Part shown: positions 15,601 to 21,418 of the stretch, one piece after another | Position numbering within the stretch: position 1 is the stretch's first letter | Layout: every line of letters begins with the position of its first letter | NCBI GenBank assembly: GCA_011064865.1 | Contig: JAAKFX010000013.1 | Coordinates: 1-22,187, forward strand | Direction: 5' to 3' | Origin: Candidatus Anoxychlamydiales bacterium | GTDB lineage: Bacteria > Chlamydiota > Chlamydiia > Chlamydiales > SM23-39 | Length of the DNA: 22,187 nt | Translations under genes and position numbers: made by a program | Notes under the pieces: generated by a model | The model's input: only the letters and a program-made list of their open reading frames with translations | What the model was told of the DNA's origin: nothing | Database searches by the model: none

Positions 15601-16185
15601 AACTATCTTTTTAACATCTTCATAATCTATAACATCAATTTTTTGTATCTCATGTGATGTTCTAAATCCATCAAAAAAATGTAGAAATGGCAGTGAGCTT
15701 TTTATCGATGATAGATGTGCAATTAAAGCTAAATCCATTGTCTCTTGAACAGAGTTAGAGCATAGCATACAAAATCCTGTAGCTCTTGTCGCCATTACAT
15801 CTTGATGATCTCCAAAAATTGAAAGTGCTTGTCCAGCTAATGATCTAGATGCTACATGAAAAACAGCCGGCAAAAGCTCTCCCGCCATCTTATACATATT
15901 CGGAATCATCAACAAAAGTCCTTGCGATGCTGTAAATGTTGTGCCCATTGCTCCTGCTGATAAAATTCCATGAATAGCCCCTGCAGCTCCAGCTTCCGAT
16001 TGCATCTCGACAACTTCAACCTGTTTATCAAATATATTTTTTCTATCTTGAAATGCCCATTCATCTACAAACTCTGCCATCGGAGAAGATGGGGTAATTG
16101 GATAAATTGAGCATACTTCACTAAGCGCATATGCAATATGTGCTGCTGCTGTATTTCCATCCATCGATTTTTTCATTTTACCCAT
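12661..16185 (-). CDS. nifJ: Pyruvate:ferredoxin (flavodoxin) oxidoreductase, single-chain
   Basis: PFOR oxidises pyruvate with CoA to acetyl-CoA and CO2 and passes electrons to ferredoxin or flavodoxin; it is typical of anaerobes. All domains of the single-chain enzyme are present in 1174 residues. The N-terminal pyruvate/TPP domain has YPITPSS (28-34). Two ferredoxin-type 4Fe-4S sites use Cys687/690/693/697 and Cys743/746/749/753. The third cluster uses Cys810, Cys813, Cys838 and Cys1071, matching the spacing in the Desulfovibrio africanus enzyme. The TPP/Mg loop is GDGWAYDIGYGG (962-973) with YSNTG (994-998). No frameshift or missing ligand is seen. AGGGGG five bases upstream fixes the ATG at 16185. 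A promoter candidate lies at 16222-16249. The gene converges on the ATP/ADP translocase. Classical Chlamydia use pyruvate dehydrogenase instead. Confidence 0.97.
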   Translation of the reverse strand: MGKMKKSMDGNTAAAHIAYALSEVCSIYPITPSSPMAEFVDEWAFQDRKNIFDKQVEVVEMQSEAGAAGAIHGILSAGAMGTTFTASQGLLLMIPNMYKMAGELLPAVFHVASRSLAGQALSIFGDHQDVMATRATGFCMLCSNSVQETMDLALIAHLSSIKSSLPFLHFFDGFRTSHEIQKIDVIDYEDVKKIVDFEMIRHHRNRALNPLKPYVKGTAQNPDIYFQEMELLNPFYDKLPFIVEDQMNKVFSITSRRYNLFDYVGDKDATRVIVVMGSGAETVEETINYLNQKGEKVGLIKVRLYRPFSKEHFLKALPKSVKKIAILDRTKEMGAIAEPLYLDVSYCLRDRKDISIVGGRFGLGSKEFTPSCVKAIFDNLNKDNPKDHFTVGIVDDVTNLSLEMKDEINTEKEDVVRCKFWGVGGDGTVGANKDAIKIIGDNTEKYVQGYFSYDSKKTSGLTISHLRFGDSEIKSTYLITEADYIACHHPAYIEKYDVLKGIKKGATFVLNCPFKEEELDQKLPSEMKRAIALNDIKFYIIDAHALAKKVGLGMRINMIMQTAFFKLAKIIDIEKAINLLKEAIAKTYAKKGDEIVEMNKKAVDAALSELKEIKYPVSWRDAPLKEKEVDLSKPEFITKIADVMERQEGDSLPVSSFEAGGTFPMGTAAFEKRGLATQVSTWIEDKCIQCNQCAFVCPHAAIRPFLLTKEEVEKAPEGLKVIKPLGSGMENLFYCIAITPLDCTGCENCVIICPAPGKALKMEKTELVKEQAAKLWDYLTKLPQRSGKMGKFTLKGSQFQKPLLEFSGACAGCGETPYIKLVTQLFGERMIIANATGCTSIWGASAPSMPYTTTQKGYGPAWANSLFEDNAEFGFGIHLGKKYRRQRLKGFVEKAITEDLSDDLKNLFNEWLDNFDEGEKTFELFEQIEPLLEKDKDKTETLKKIEVSKDLLVKPSIWMIGGDGWAYDIGYGGLDHVISLGEDVNILIVDTEVYSNTGMQSSKATPIGAIAKFASGGKRTQKKNLGLIAMAYKNVYVASISIGADKIGALRALKEAEEYKGPSIVIAYAPCIGHGLKGGMKNSQTEEMEAVKSGYWFNYRYDPRLKEQNKNPFMLDSKEPSMDIDEFISKQMRYDYLKKKYPDLADELFTLLKKDLKERLELYRHMAGQDTKSE

Positions 16186-16221
16186 TATTGCCCCCTAAAA
16201 AAGTATTCATTAAAATATAGT

Positions 16222-16249
16222 TTTATAACTATTTTACAGAAATTTCAAG
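16222..16249 (-). promoter_or_regulatory. nifJ: Candidate promoter of the pyruvate:ferredoxin oxidoreductase gene
   Basis: On the minus strand CTTGAA (16244-16249) is followed after 16 bases by TATAAA (16222-16227). An overlapping TTGACT (16248-16253) has a 20-base spacing to the same -10. The upstream hairpin at 16309-16337 separates this gene from the metallopeptidase gene, so an own promoter is expected. Confidence 0.4.
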
Positions 16250-16308
16250 TCAAATGTATATAGATATAAATTATATTTTATTTGAATTTATGAAAAAAGT
16301 TTTGAAAT

Positions 16309-16340
16309 AAGGAGAAAATTTTAAAAATTTTCTCCTTTTT
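16309..16340 (-). terminator. Hairpin terminator between the metallopeptidase and oxidoreductase genes
   Basis: A 13-bp stem, AAGGAGAAAATTT (16309-16321) with AAATTTTCTCCTT (16325-16337) around a 3-base loop, starts 16 bases after the metallopeptidase stop on the minus strand. Only short T-rich sequence follows on that strand; on the plus strand a T-run ends the stem. It is probably the terminator of the metallopeptidase gene. Confidence 0.6.
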
Positions 16341-16353
16341 ATAGAGAAATTCT

Positions 16354-17379
16354 TTAAGCTCCTACAGCTGCTGGTAAAGCTGCTTTTTTAGCTTCTTCAA
16401 TTTTTTCTATCTGTGATTTTAGCTCTGGATCATTTTTAATAGCTTGCAAAGTCTTTTTATTTTCTTCTAATCGTTTTGCTGTCATTGGATGTGTAGAGAC
16501 AAATTCTTGAATTTTTGCTATCCAACCTTTAGGTGTTTCAAATTTTTCTTGAAAAAACTCTTGAAGTTTTATAGCACCTTCAGGATCATATCCAGCTTTT
16601 GTCATCATATACATTCCATATTTGTCTGCTTCATACTCATGAGATCTAGATCCTAAAAGCATATATAGCTTAACTACAAGATTAGAGACAAAATTAAAAA
16701 GTATTTCTAGCAGATCATGACTCGTAAATCTTTCATCTTTTTGAGATTTATTTGATATCAAATTTTTAGCACTTAAATAAATTTTAGATCCAATAACAAC
16801 TACATTTAACAAAAGAAGTAGTTCTAATATTCTAGCTGAATGCCTTGCATCAGAGTGAGTAATTTCATGCCCCAAAACAGCTGCTACCATAGCTTTAAAC
16901 ATATTGTTATCATAACCTTTTCTCTCGCAATATTTTTGAACAGCGTTGATAATACCTTTATTAATAGCAACCCTTTGAGGCAGAGCAAAAGCATTGACTT
17001 TATTAGAATCTGTAACAACAAATTTATATTTTAGATCTGTTCTCTTAACATGTTTTTCTAAATTGTTAAATATTTCTTTCGCCATTTGTGTTTTTTCTCT
17101 ATCAGGACACTTTCCATTATTTTGATTTACAGCTGAAGAAAAGTACCACTCGCCCAAAAGTTTTTCAAAAGAAGTTGGTAAAAACCAAAACTCTCTTTTT
17201 TTAGTTACTAGATTTTCTGCATGAATAAAATTATAAGACGCAATCAAAGGTAAAAATGCATAATATACAACATTTTTTATTCTTTGATAAAGACCTATAC
17301 TTTCTTTTACTTCTTCTTTTTTATGTGGCATAAAAGCCGAAGATGGCTCTCTTGCCAATGGTGCTGGTGCTGATGGCAT
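16354..17379 (-). CDS. M48-family zinc metallopeptidase
   Basis: The protein (341 residues from the chosen ATG) is an HtpX/Ste24-like membrane metallopeptidase, a family that degrades misfolded or membrane proteins. The zinc motif is GHEITHSDARHS (His171, Glu172, His175). The third ligand is probably Glu248 in SRSHEYEADKYG, and the family's STHP motif precedes the C-terminal helix. A hydrophobic segment directly after the zinc helix (about 184-204, LELLLLLNVVVIG) and a weaker one near 38-52 suggest membrane association. The tail is Lys/Glu-rich and ends AALPAAVGA. I start at the ATG at 17379, preceded by AAAGG. A TTG at 17433 would add 18 residues and a stronger N-terminal anchor, but it has no ribosome site and lies upstream of the predicted transcription start. 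Confidence 0.9.
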   Translation of the reverse strand: MPSAPAPLAREPSSAFMPHKKEEVKESIGLYQRIKNVVYYAFLPLIASYNFIHAENLVTKKREFWFLPTSFEKLLGEWYFSSAVNQNNGKCPDREKTQMAKEIFNNLEKHVKRTDLKYKFVVTDSNKVNAFALPQRVAINKGIINAVQKYCERKGYDNNMFKAMVAAVLGHEITHSDARHSARILELLLLLNVVVIGSKIYLSAKNLISNKSQKDERFTSHDLLEILFNFVSNLVVKLYMLLGSRSHEYEADKYGMYMMTKAGYDPEGAIKLQEFFQEKFETPKGWIAKIQEFVSTHPMTAKRLEENKKTLQAIKNDPELKSQIEKIEEAKKAALPAAVGA

Positions 17380-17413
17380 ATTAATAACCTTTATTTTGAT
17401 TAAAATCGCCGAT

Positions 17414-17442
17414 ATTATAATAAAAAAGAGCAATTAATGAAA
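17414..17442 (-). promoter_or_regulatory. Promoter of the metallopeptidase gene
   Basis: On the minus strand TTTCAT (17437-17442) and a perfect TATAAT (17414-17419) are 17 bases apart. Transcription would start near 17407, inside the possible TTG extension, which supports the ATG at 17379 as the true start. Confidence 0.5.
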
Positions 17443-17495
17443 CAGAAAAATAGATTTAAAAGTTAAGAATTCTCTATAAAAATAATAAAAATCGT

Positions 17496-17525
17496 TTGAA
17501 TAAAATTATTTTTTATTTCTATAAT
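17496..17525 (+). promoter_or_regulatory. Promoter of the unknown membrane-protein gene
   Basis: TTGAAT (17496-17501), an 18-base spacer and a perfect TATAAT (17520-17525) form a strong sigma70-type promoter. The predicted start near 17532 leaves a short leader in which GGGGG (17541-17545) serves the ATG at 17551. Confidence 0.6.
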
Positions 17526-17550
17526 CTGGGCTCAAAAAATGGGGGTATAT

Positions 17551-18054
17551 ATGACAAGAGCTGTAGCTACTGGTGAGAGGCTTACATCAGTTGAAATACC
17601 AAATGAGACAAGATTTTTTGATAATGCAATAAAATATATTAACCTCTCAAAGATAGCTCAAGAGAAAGGAAAATATTTAGAATCTTGGAAGCTATCTGTT
17701 CCTGCTAAATTAAATTTTTTAGTTGATGCTATTATTAATGCTTGTATGATCCCTATAACGCTCGTCAAATCTTTTTGTGGGCTAGTAAAAGCTGGATATA
17801 CTTGGGGTAATGAAACTCTATATTTTAGAAAATCAATAAAAGTTTTACATGAGCATGCAAATAGAACCATTGCAAGTGGATTTGGTGTGATGTTTACAAA
17901 TAGAGGAGTTCTCTTAAGAACAAATAATAATGTTTTAGATTTTGTATCTGGCGCATTTATCATCTCTTTTATAGCTCTGAGCTTTATTCTGATCAAAAGA
18001 TCTGGTTTGTTTACAAAGTGTGATCCTTGCAATAATCCTAGCTGGCAATTATAG
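17551..18054 (+). CDS. Unknown membrane protein
   Basis: The 167-residue protein has no family I recognise. Its N-terminal 50 residues are polar (starting MTRAVATGERLTS). A moderately hydrophobic segment spans about 50-78 (VPAKLNFLVDAIINACMIPI and on), and a strong membrane span lies near 138-158 (GAFIISFIALSFILIKR), followed by a short tail with two cysteines (KCDPCNNPSWQL). An ATG four codons upstream (17539) is in frame, but it overlaps the GGGGG ribosome site and sits almost at the predicted transcription start, so the ATG at 17551 is preferred. The strong promoter and neighbour-like codon use argue it is expressed. It could be a lineage-specific envelope or inclusion-type protein, but nothing specific shows that. 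Confidence 0.7.
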   Translation: MTRAVATGERLTSVEIPNETRFFDNAIKYINLSKIAQEKGKYLESWKLSVPAKLNFLVDAIINACMIPITLVKSFCGLVKAGYTWGNETLYFRKSIKVLHEHANRTIASGFGVMFTNRGVLLRTNNNVLDFVSGAFIISFIALSFILIKRSGLFTKCDPCNNPSWQL

Positions 18055-18100
18055 ATCGATCACCAAAAGAAAAGGGTCTTCTTACCATAAAATGATAAAA

Positions 18101-18137
18101 AAACTAAGTTTTGAAACTAAGTTTTGCAACTAAATTG
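18101..18137. repeat. Tandem repeat of a 13-base near-palindrome
   Basis: AAACTAAGTTTTG occurs twice head to tail (18101-18113, 18114-18126), followed by a degenerate third unit, CAACTAAATTG (18127-18137). Each unit contains the inverted repeat AAACT-A-AGTTT, so neighbouring units can also pair with each other. It lies between convergent genes (stops at 18054 and 18173) and may work as a bidirectional terminator or be a slipped-strand expansion. The rest of the 118-base gap shows nothing else. Confidence 0.7.
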
Positions 18138-18172
18138 CTCTCTTAAAGGTTTAGACTTAGATGAGTTTATTT

Positions 18173-19138
18173 TTAAGGAACTAAAACTTTTAATTTTTTA
18201 TAAGGTTTGATATCAATCCCATTTTCAAAAAAAATGGGCTCCCCATCAATATGTGCTATCATCTCTTTTTGATCTATTTTTAAAGACTTACATTTGAAAG
18301 ATTCATAATATTTGGATCTGTTGATTGTACCATTTCTAAGTCTTATTAATGTTTGTAGATTTTTAAAAAAACTAGGTTTTTTTAAAATTGCTACTGTAAA
18401 ACATCCATCTGATATATCAGCTTTTGGAGCTATTTTAATATCGTTGCCATATTGAGAGCCATTTGCAAAACTTACTAAAAAGCCCTCTTTAGTAACTTTT
18501 TTGCCATCTACTATCATATCAAAAGGTTTTATAGAGTATTGAAAATACTGTTTTAAAACTATTTTCGCATAATTTAAAAATCCTCTTTTTTTGCCTTTTG
18601 AAAAAACATCAGCTATCTCAGCATCAAATCCAATTCCCGCAACAGATAAAAATATCTCATCATTTATTTTTATCGTATCCATATCCATATATTTATAACT
18701 GTTGATAATTTGAATTGCTTTTTTAGGATTTTTTGAAATTTTCAAATGTTTAGCTAAACCATTTCCAGATCCTGTTGGAATTATAGCCATAATAGTTTTT
18801 GTATCTATTAGAGCTTTTCCAATTTCATTTATAGTGCCATCTCCGCCTATCGCTACTACCAAATCATATTTTAGATTTTTAGCCTCTTTTGCAAGCTCTG
18901 TTGCATGTTTTGCAGCTTTAGTATAGCTAATCTCATAGTTGAATTTAGATCTGTCTAAATCCTTTTCAATAGTTTTGATAATATAATCTTTAGTTTTTGT
19001 GCCGGAGTTCGGATTTATAATAAAACGAAATTTTTTCTTATTTTCAATTGAGCTCATATTTTTATATTCATTAGAAGCAAATGTAAAAGAAAAATTTAAT
19101 ACAAAAAATAAATAAAATATATATATAAACTTTTTCAT
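18173..19138 (-). CDS. Diacylglycerol/sphingosine kinase-family protein (YegS/DgkB-like) with signal-peptide-like N-terminus
   Basis: The 321-residue protein has the DAGK catalytic fold, which transfers phosphate from ATP to diacylglycerol, undecaprenol-like or other lipids. Motifs in order: INPNSGT (41-47), AIGGDGTINE nucleotide loop (96-105), IPTGSGNGLAKHL (120-132), VAGIGFDAEI (166-175) and a late AHIDGEP element. All key glycines and acids are present. Family members usually start about where Met28 lies here (MSSIENKKKFRF). The extra 27 residues (MKKFIYIFYLFFVLNFSFTF ending in AS) look like a Sec signal peptide or an N-terminal anchor. Neither start has a Shine-Dalgarno, so the choice is open. 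If the long form is made, the kinase acts at or beyond the inner membrane. It lies 29 bases after tRNA-Leu in the same direction. Confidence 0.9.
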   Translation of the reverse strand: MKKFIYIFYLFFVLNFSFTFASNEYKNMSSIENKKKFRFIINPNSGTKTKDYIIKTIEKDLDRSKFNYEISYTKAAKHATELAKEAKNLKYDLVVAIGGDGTINEIGKALIDTKTIMAIIPTGSGNGLAKHLKISKNPKKAIQIINSYKYMDMDTIKINDEIFLSVAGIGFDAEIADVFSKGKKRGFLNYAKIVLKQYFQYSIKPFDMIVDGKKVTKEGFLVSFANGSQYGNDIKIAPKADISDGCFTVAILKKPSFFKNLQTLIRLRNGTINRSKYYESFKCKSLKIDQKEMIAHIDGEPIFFENGIDIKPYKKLKVLVP

Positions 19139-19167
19139 TTTTTTATTTTATTGAAAATTCAAGATAA

Positions 19168-19251
19168 TGCCGATGACTGGAATCGAACCAGCACTTTGCA
19201 AGCAAAAATAGATTTTGAATCTATCGCGTCTACCAATTCCGCCACATCGGC
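19168..19251 (-). tRNA. tRNA-Leu (anticodon CAA)
   Basis: The 84-base gene folds as a class II tRNA. The acceptor is GCCGATG/CATCGGC with discriminator A, the D-arm contains GGAATTGGTAGAC, and the anticodon stem ATAGA/TCTAT closes loop TTCAAAA with anticodon CAA (reads UUG). The long variable arm is TTTGC/GCAAA, and the T-arm is CTGG-TTCGATT-CCAG. CCA is not encoded (the next bases are TTA), so it must be added by CCA transferase. It sits between the M15-like lipoprotein gene (43 bases upstream) and the lipid-kinase gene, all on the minus strand. A 7-bp repeat pairs its 5' leader with the acceptor's first bases. Confidence 0.96.
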
Positions 19252-19293
19252 AAATTTAGATATTTTGCCGAAATGCCGCATTTTTTACAAAAC

Positions 19294-20115
19294 TTAATGT
19301 ATTAAATAGCCTCGATTAGCTCTCTCCCAGCTATAATTTACTTTTTGTTTTGATATTTTATCATATAAGACTTGAATAGAGATATAAGAAAATGGATGGC
19401 GATTATTAAAATCTCTTCCCTCCGAGCTTTTATAGATTTTTACAAAAATCTCTTTATTATGCCAAGGAGGAGTTGTTACATCTGTTTGTTTTTGATATTT
19501 TTGAAAATTTAAATAATCATTAAGGCCTCTATATTGCACCTCTTCTTTATAGTAATCAAAGATTAGATCTACAATTTTTTCAGCTGAATTTTCAAGCCCT
19601 TGAACATAAAAATCTACTTCAGCACCGATCATATGTTTCGATGTTTTAGCGCTGTTTGATGTGTCAGCATAAGAGTTATGCTTTGGACAGCGGTGTCCAC
19701 AAGTGATAACAACCCTTTTTTTTGTCTTTCTTTGGATATAATTTAATACATCTATCAAAATAGGATAGACATTTTCTTTTTCATGAATTAAAGGCAAGCC
19801 ATGTTTAGATGGCCCTACACAATCTAAATAGACTTTTACATTATCAGGATTTGAAGTATCTACTCTCTCTGGATTGAGTGGATTGCCTTTGCATCTAAAA
19901 AACTCTTTGGTAATGTTAAAAAAACATGCTGTCTCTTCTTCAAAAGGATATAGATCTAAATGATTTTGTTTAGGAATTTTAGTTTTTATATTTTGATCTT
20001 TTTGAAATCTTTGAATCTTTTCAACAATTGGCTTTTTTTTATTAAAAGTTTTTACATCTTTGGAACAAGATAGCAAAAATATCGCTAAAATTAGAAAAAG
20101 TCTTTGACACTTCAT
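19294..20115 (-). CDS. Lipoprotein with M15-type (D-Ala-D-Ala carboxypeptidase-like) peptidase domain
   Basis: The 273-residue protein begins with a lipoprotein signal peptide (MKCQRLFLILAIFLLSC; lipidated Cys17) and a Lys-rich linker. From about residue 115 a peptidase M15-like fold is visible: VVITCGHRCPKHNSY (135-149), the zinc motif SKHMIGAEVDF (SxHxxGxAxD, His161 and Asp168), and a late His240 in NRHPFSYISIQV as the probable third ligand. Such enzymes trim peptidoglycan stem peptides or hydrolyse cross-links. In Chlamydiae, peptidoglycan is reduced or restricted to the division ring, so a murein role fits but is not proven. Six cysteines downstream of Cys17 could form disulfides in the periplasm. 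It diverges from the sensor-kinase gene with only 49 bases between starts. The C. trachomatis region before the sensor kinase also holds small uncharacterised genes. Confidence 0.85.
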   Translation of the reverse strand: MKCQRLFLILAIFLLSCSKDVKTFNKKKPIVEKIQRFQKDQNIKTKIPKQNHLDLYPFEEETACFFNITKEFFRCKGNPLNPERVDTSNPDNVKVYLDCVGPSKHGLPLIHEKENVYPILIDVLNYIQRKTKKRVVITCGHRCPKHNSYADTSNSAKTSKHMIGAEVDFYVQGLENSAEKIVDLIFDYYKEEVQYRGLNDYLNFQKYQKQTDVTTPPWHNKEIFVKIYKSSEGRDFNNRHPFSYISIQVLYDKISKQKVNYSWERANRGYLIH

Positions 20116-20164
20116 AAAAAATTCATATAGTAACGTTTAAGTGCATAGTATCTAAAGGATAGGC

Positions 20165-21418
20165 ATGTCGGATATCTTAAAAAAACTAAATGAAACAGCT
20201 AATTTAGCACTAAACTCTGCATCTACTCAAGAGTCGATGAAACATTTAGCTAAAGCTTTTTCTCTATTTTCTACAGAAACTACCCGTTTAGAAAATGCTT
20301 ATCAAAGACTACTAAAAAGATTTAATCAAGTCAATAATCAGCTAAAGATACAAGAAAATGAGCTAAGACAAAAAGTTACAGATCTAAATTCTGTAACTAG
20401 CTATTTGAACAACATTTTAACAAATATTTCTCAAGGAATTATCTATATAGATTTAGATGGGATAGTAACAACTTATAACAAAGTAGCCCAAGATATCTTA
20501 GGCATTGATGAGAAAAAAGTGCTTTTTAAAAGCTTTTCAGAGAATTTTTCTGATAGATTTTTTGGATTTTCAATGAAAAATGCTTTAAAATTTTCAATGT
20601 GTCAAAAAATTAGCTACATTAGCATAAATAAAAAGCAGATCGAAATTAACACATCTTTTATCTATGATTGCCCTACGCCTTATAGAGGCATTGTCCTGCT
20701 TTTAAAAGATATTACCAAAATACAAAATCTACAAATCTCAGCTAATAGAAATGATAGATTAAATAAACTCGGTGAAATTGCTGCAAATATTGCACATGAA
20801 ATAAAAAATCCACTCGGCGCTATTAGAGGATATGCATCTTTATTATATAAAGATTTAGAAAACTCAAAACCTCTTCAAGATATGATCTTATATATCTTAG
20901 ATGGTACAAAAGCAATGGAAAGAGTTGTAACAAACGTTTTAGAATATGCTCGGCCTTTCTCATTAGAGGTAGTATCTTTAGACATCAACGAACTTATAAA
21001 AGAGATTATAAAGTCTATAAAAATAGATCTGAGCTTTTCATCTAAGATAAAGATTCATTTAAATCTAACTGAACCTAATTTTTATATCCCTGCAGATAAA
21101 GAGCATTTAAAATCTGCTATTTTAAATATTATTATCAATGCATATCACGCAATGGAAGATAGTGGCATTTTGCGCATCTCAGTTATTAAAAACAGCAATT
21201 TTTGTATTATTTCCATCGAAGATACAGGCGATGGAATTGATCAAAAAGATTTAGAAAATATATTTTCACCATTTTTTACAACTAAACAAAATGGCAATGG
21301 TTTAGGGCTATCTCACACAAATAAAATTATCCAAGCGCATTTTGCTACTCTAGACGTTACATCTAAACTATATAAAGGCTCTACCTTTACAATAACCATG
21401 CCGATTAAAAGAGGATAA
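20165..21418 (+). CDS. Soluble sensor histidine kinase, NtrB/CtcB-like
   Basis: The 417-residue kinase has no membrane span. A helical/coiled N-terminus (about 20-80) is followed by a PAS domain (about 80-190, beginning LNNILTNISQGIIYIDLDG). The HisKA motif IAHEIKNPLGAIRGYASLL carries phospho-acceptor His211. The ATP domain has the N-box (NIIINAYHAM, Asn325), G1 EDTGDGI (352-358) and G2 GNGLGL (377-382). It matches the plan of the chlamydial cytosolic kinase CtcB (CT467, annotated atoS), which phosphorylates the sigma54 activator CtcC. The next gene starts one base after this stop codon (TAA-ATG), so the two form a co-translated pair. AAGGAT upstream supports the ATG. The signal sensed by the PAS domain is unknown; no haem or FAD signature can be read by eye. 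Confidence 0.93.
   Translation: MSDILKKLNETANLALNSASTQESMKHLAKAFSLFSTETTRLENAYQRLLKRFNQVNNQLKIQENELRQKVTDLNSVTSYLNNILTNISQGIIYIDLDGIVTTYNKVAQDILGIDEKKVLFKSFSENFSDRFFGFSMKNALKFSMCQKISYISINKKQIEINTSFIYDCPTPYRGIVLLLKDITKIQNLQISANRNDRLNKLGEIAANIAHEIKNPLGAIRGYASLLYKDLENSKPLQDMILYILDGTKAMERVVTNVLEYARPFSLEVVSLDINELIKEIIKSIKIDLSFSSKIKIHLNLTEPNFYIPADKEHLKSAILNIIINAYHAMEDSGILRISVIKNSNFCIISIEDTGDGIDQKDLENIFSPFFTTKQNGNGLGLSHTNKIIQAHFATLDVTSKLYKGSTFTITMPIKRG

Noticed and set aside
17380..17433. 18-codon TTG-initiated extension of the M48 peptidase giving a stronger N-terminal anchor
   Set aside because: The region contains a good -10 (TATAAT at 17414-17419) whose start site would lie inside the extension, and only the downstream ATG has a ribosome site.
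17658..18032. 124-codon minus-strand open frame opposite the unknown membrane protein
   Set aside because: The plus-strand gene has a near-consensus promoter and ribosome site. The antisense frame lacks both. This is the least certain of the rejections, because neither product has a known family.
3072..20164. Sigma54-type promoters (GG-N10-GC) that the terminal two-component pair might control
   Set aside because: I read the intergenic regions by eye and found none with correct spacing; TGGCA-like matches fell inside coding sequence with the wrong spacing. A matrix scan of the genome would be needed.
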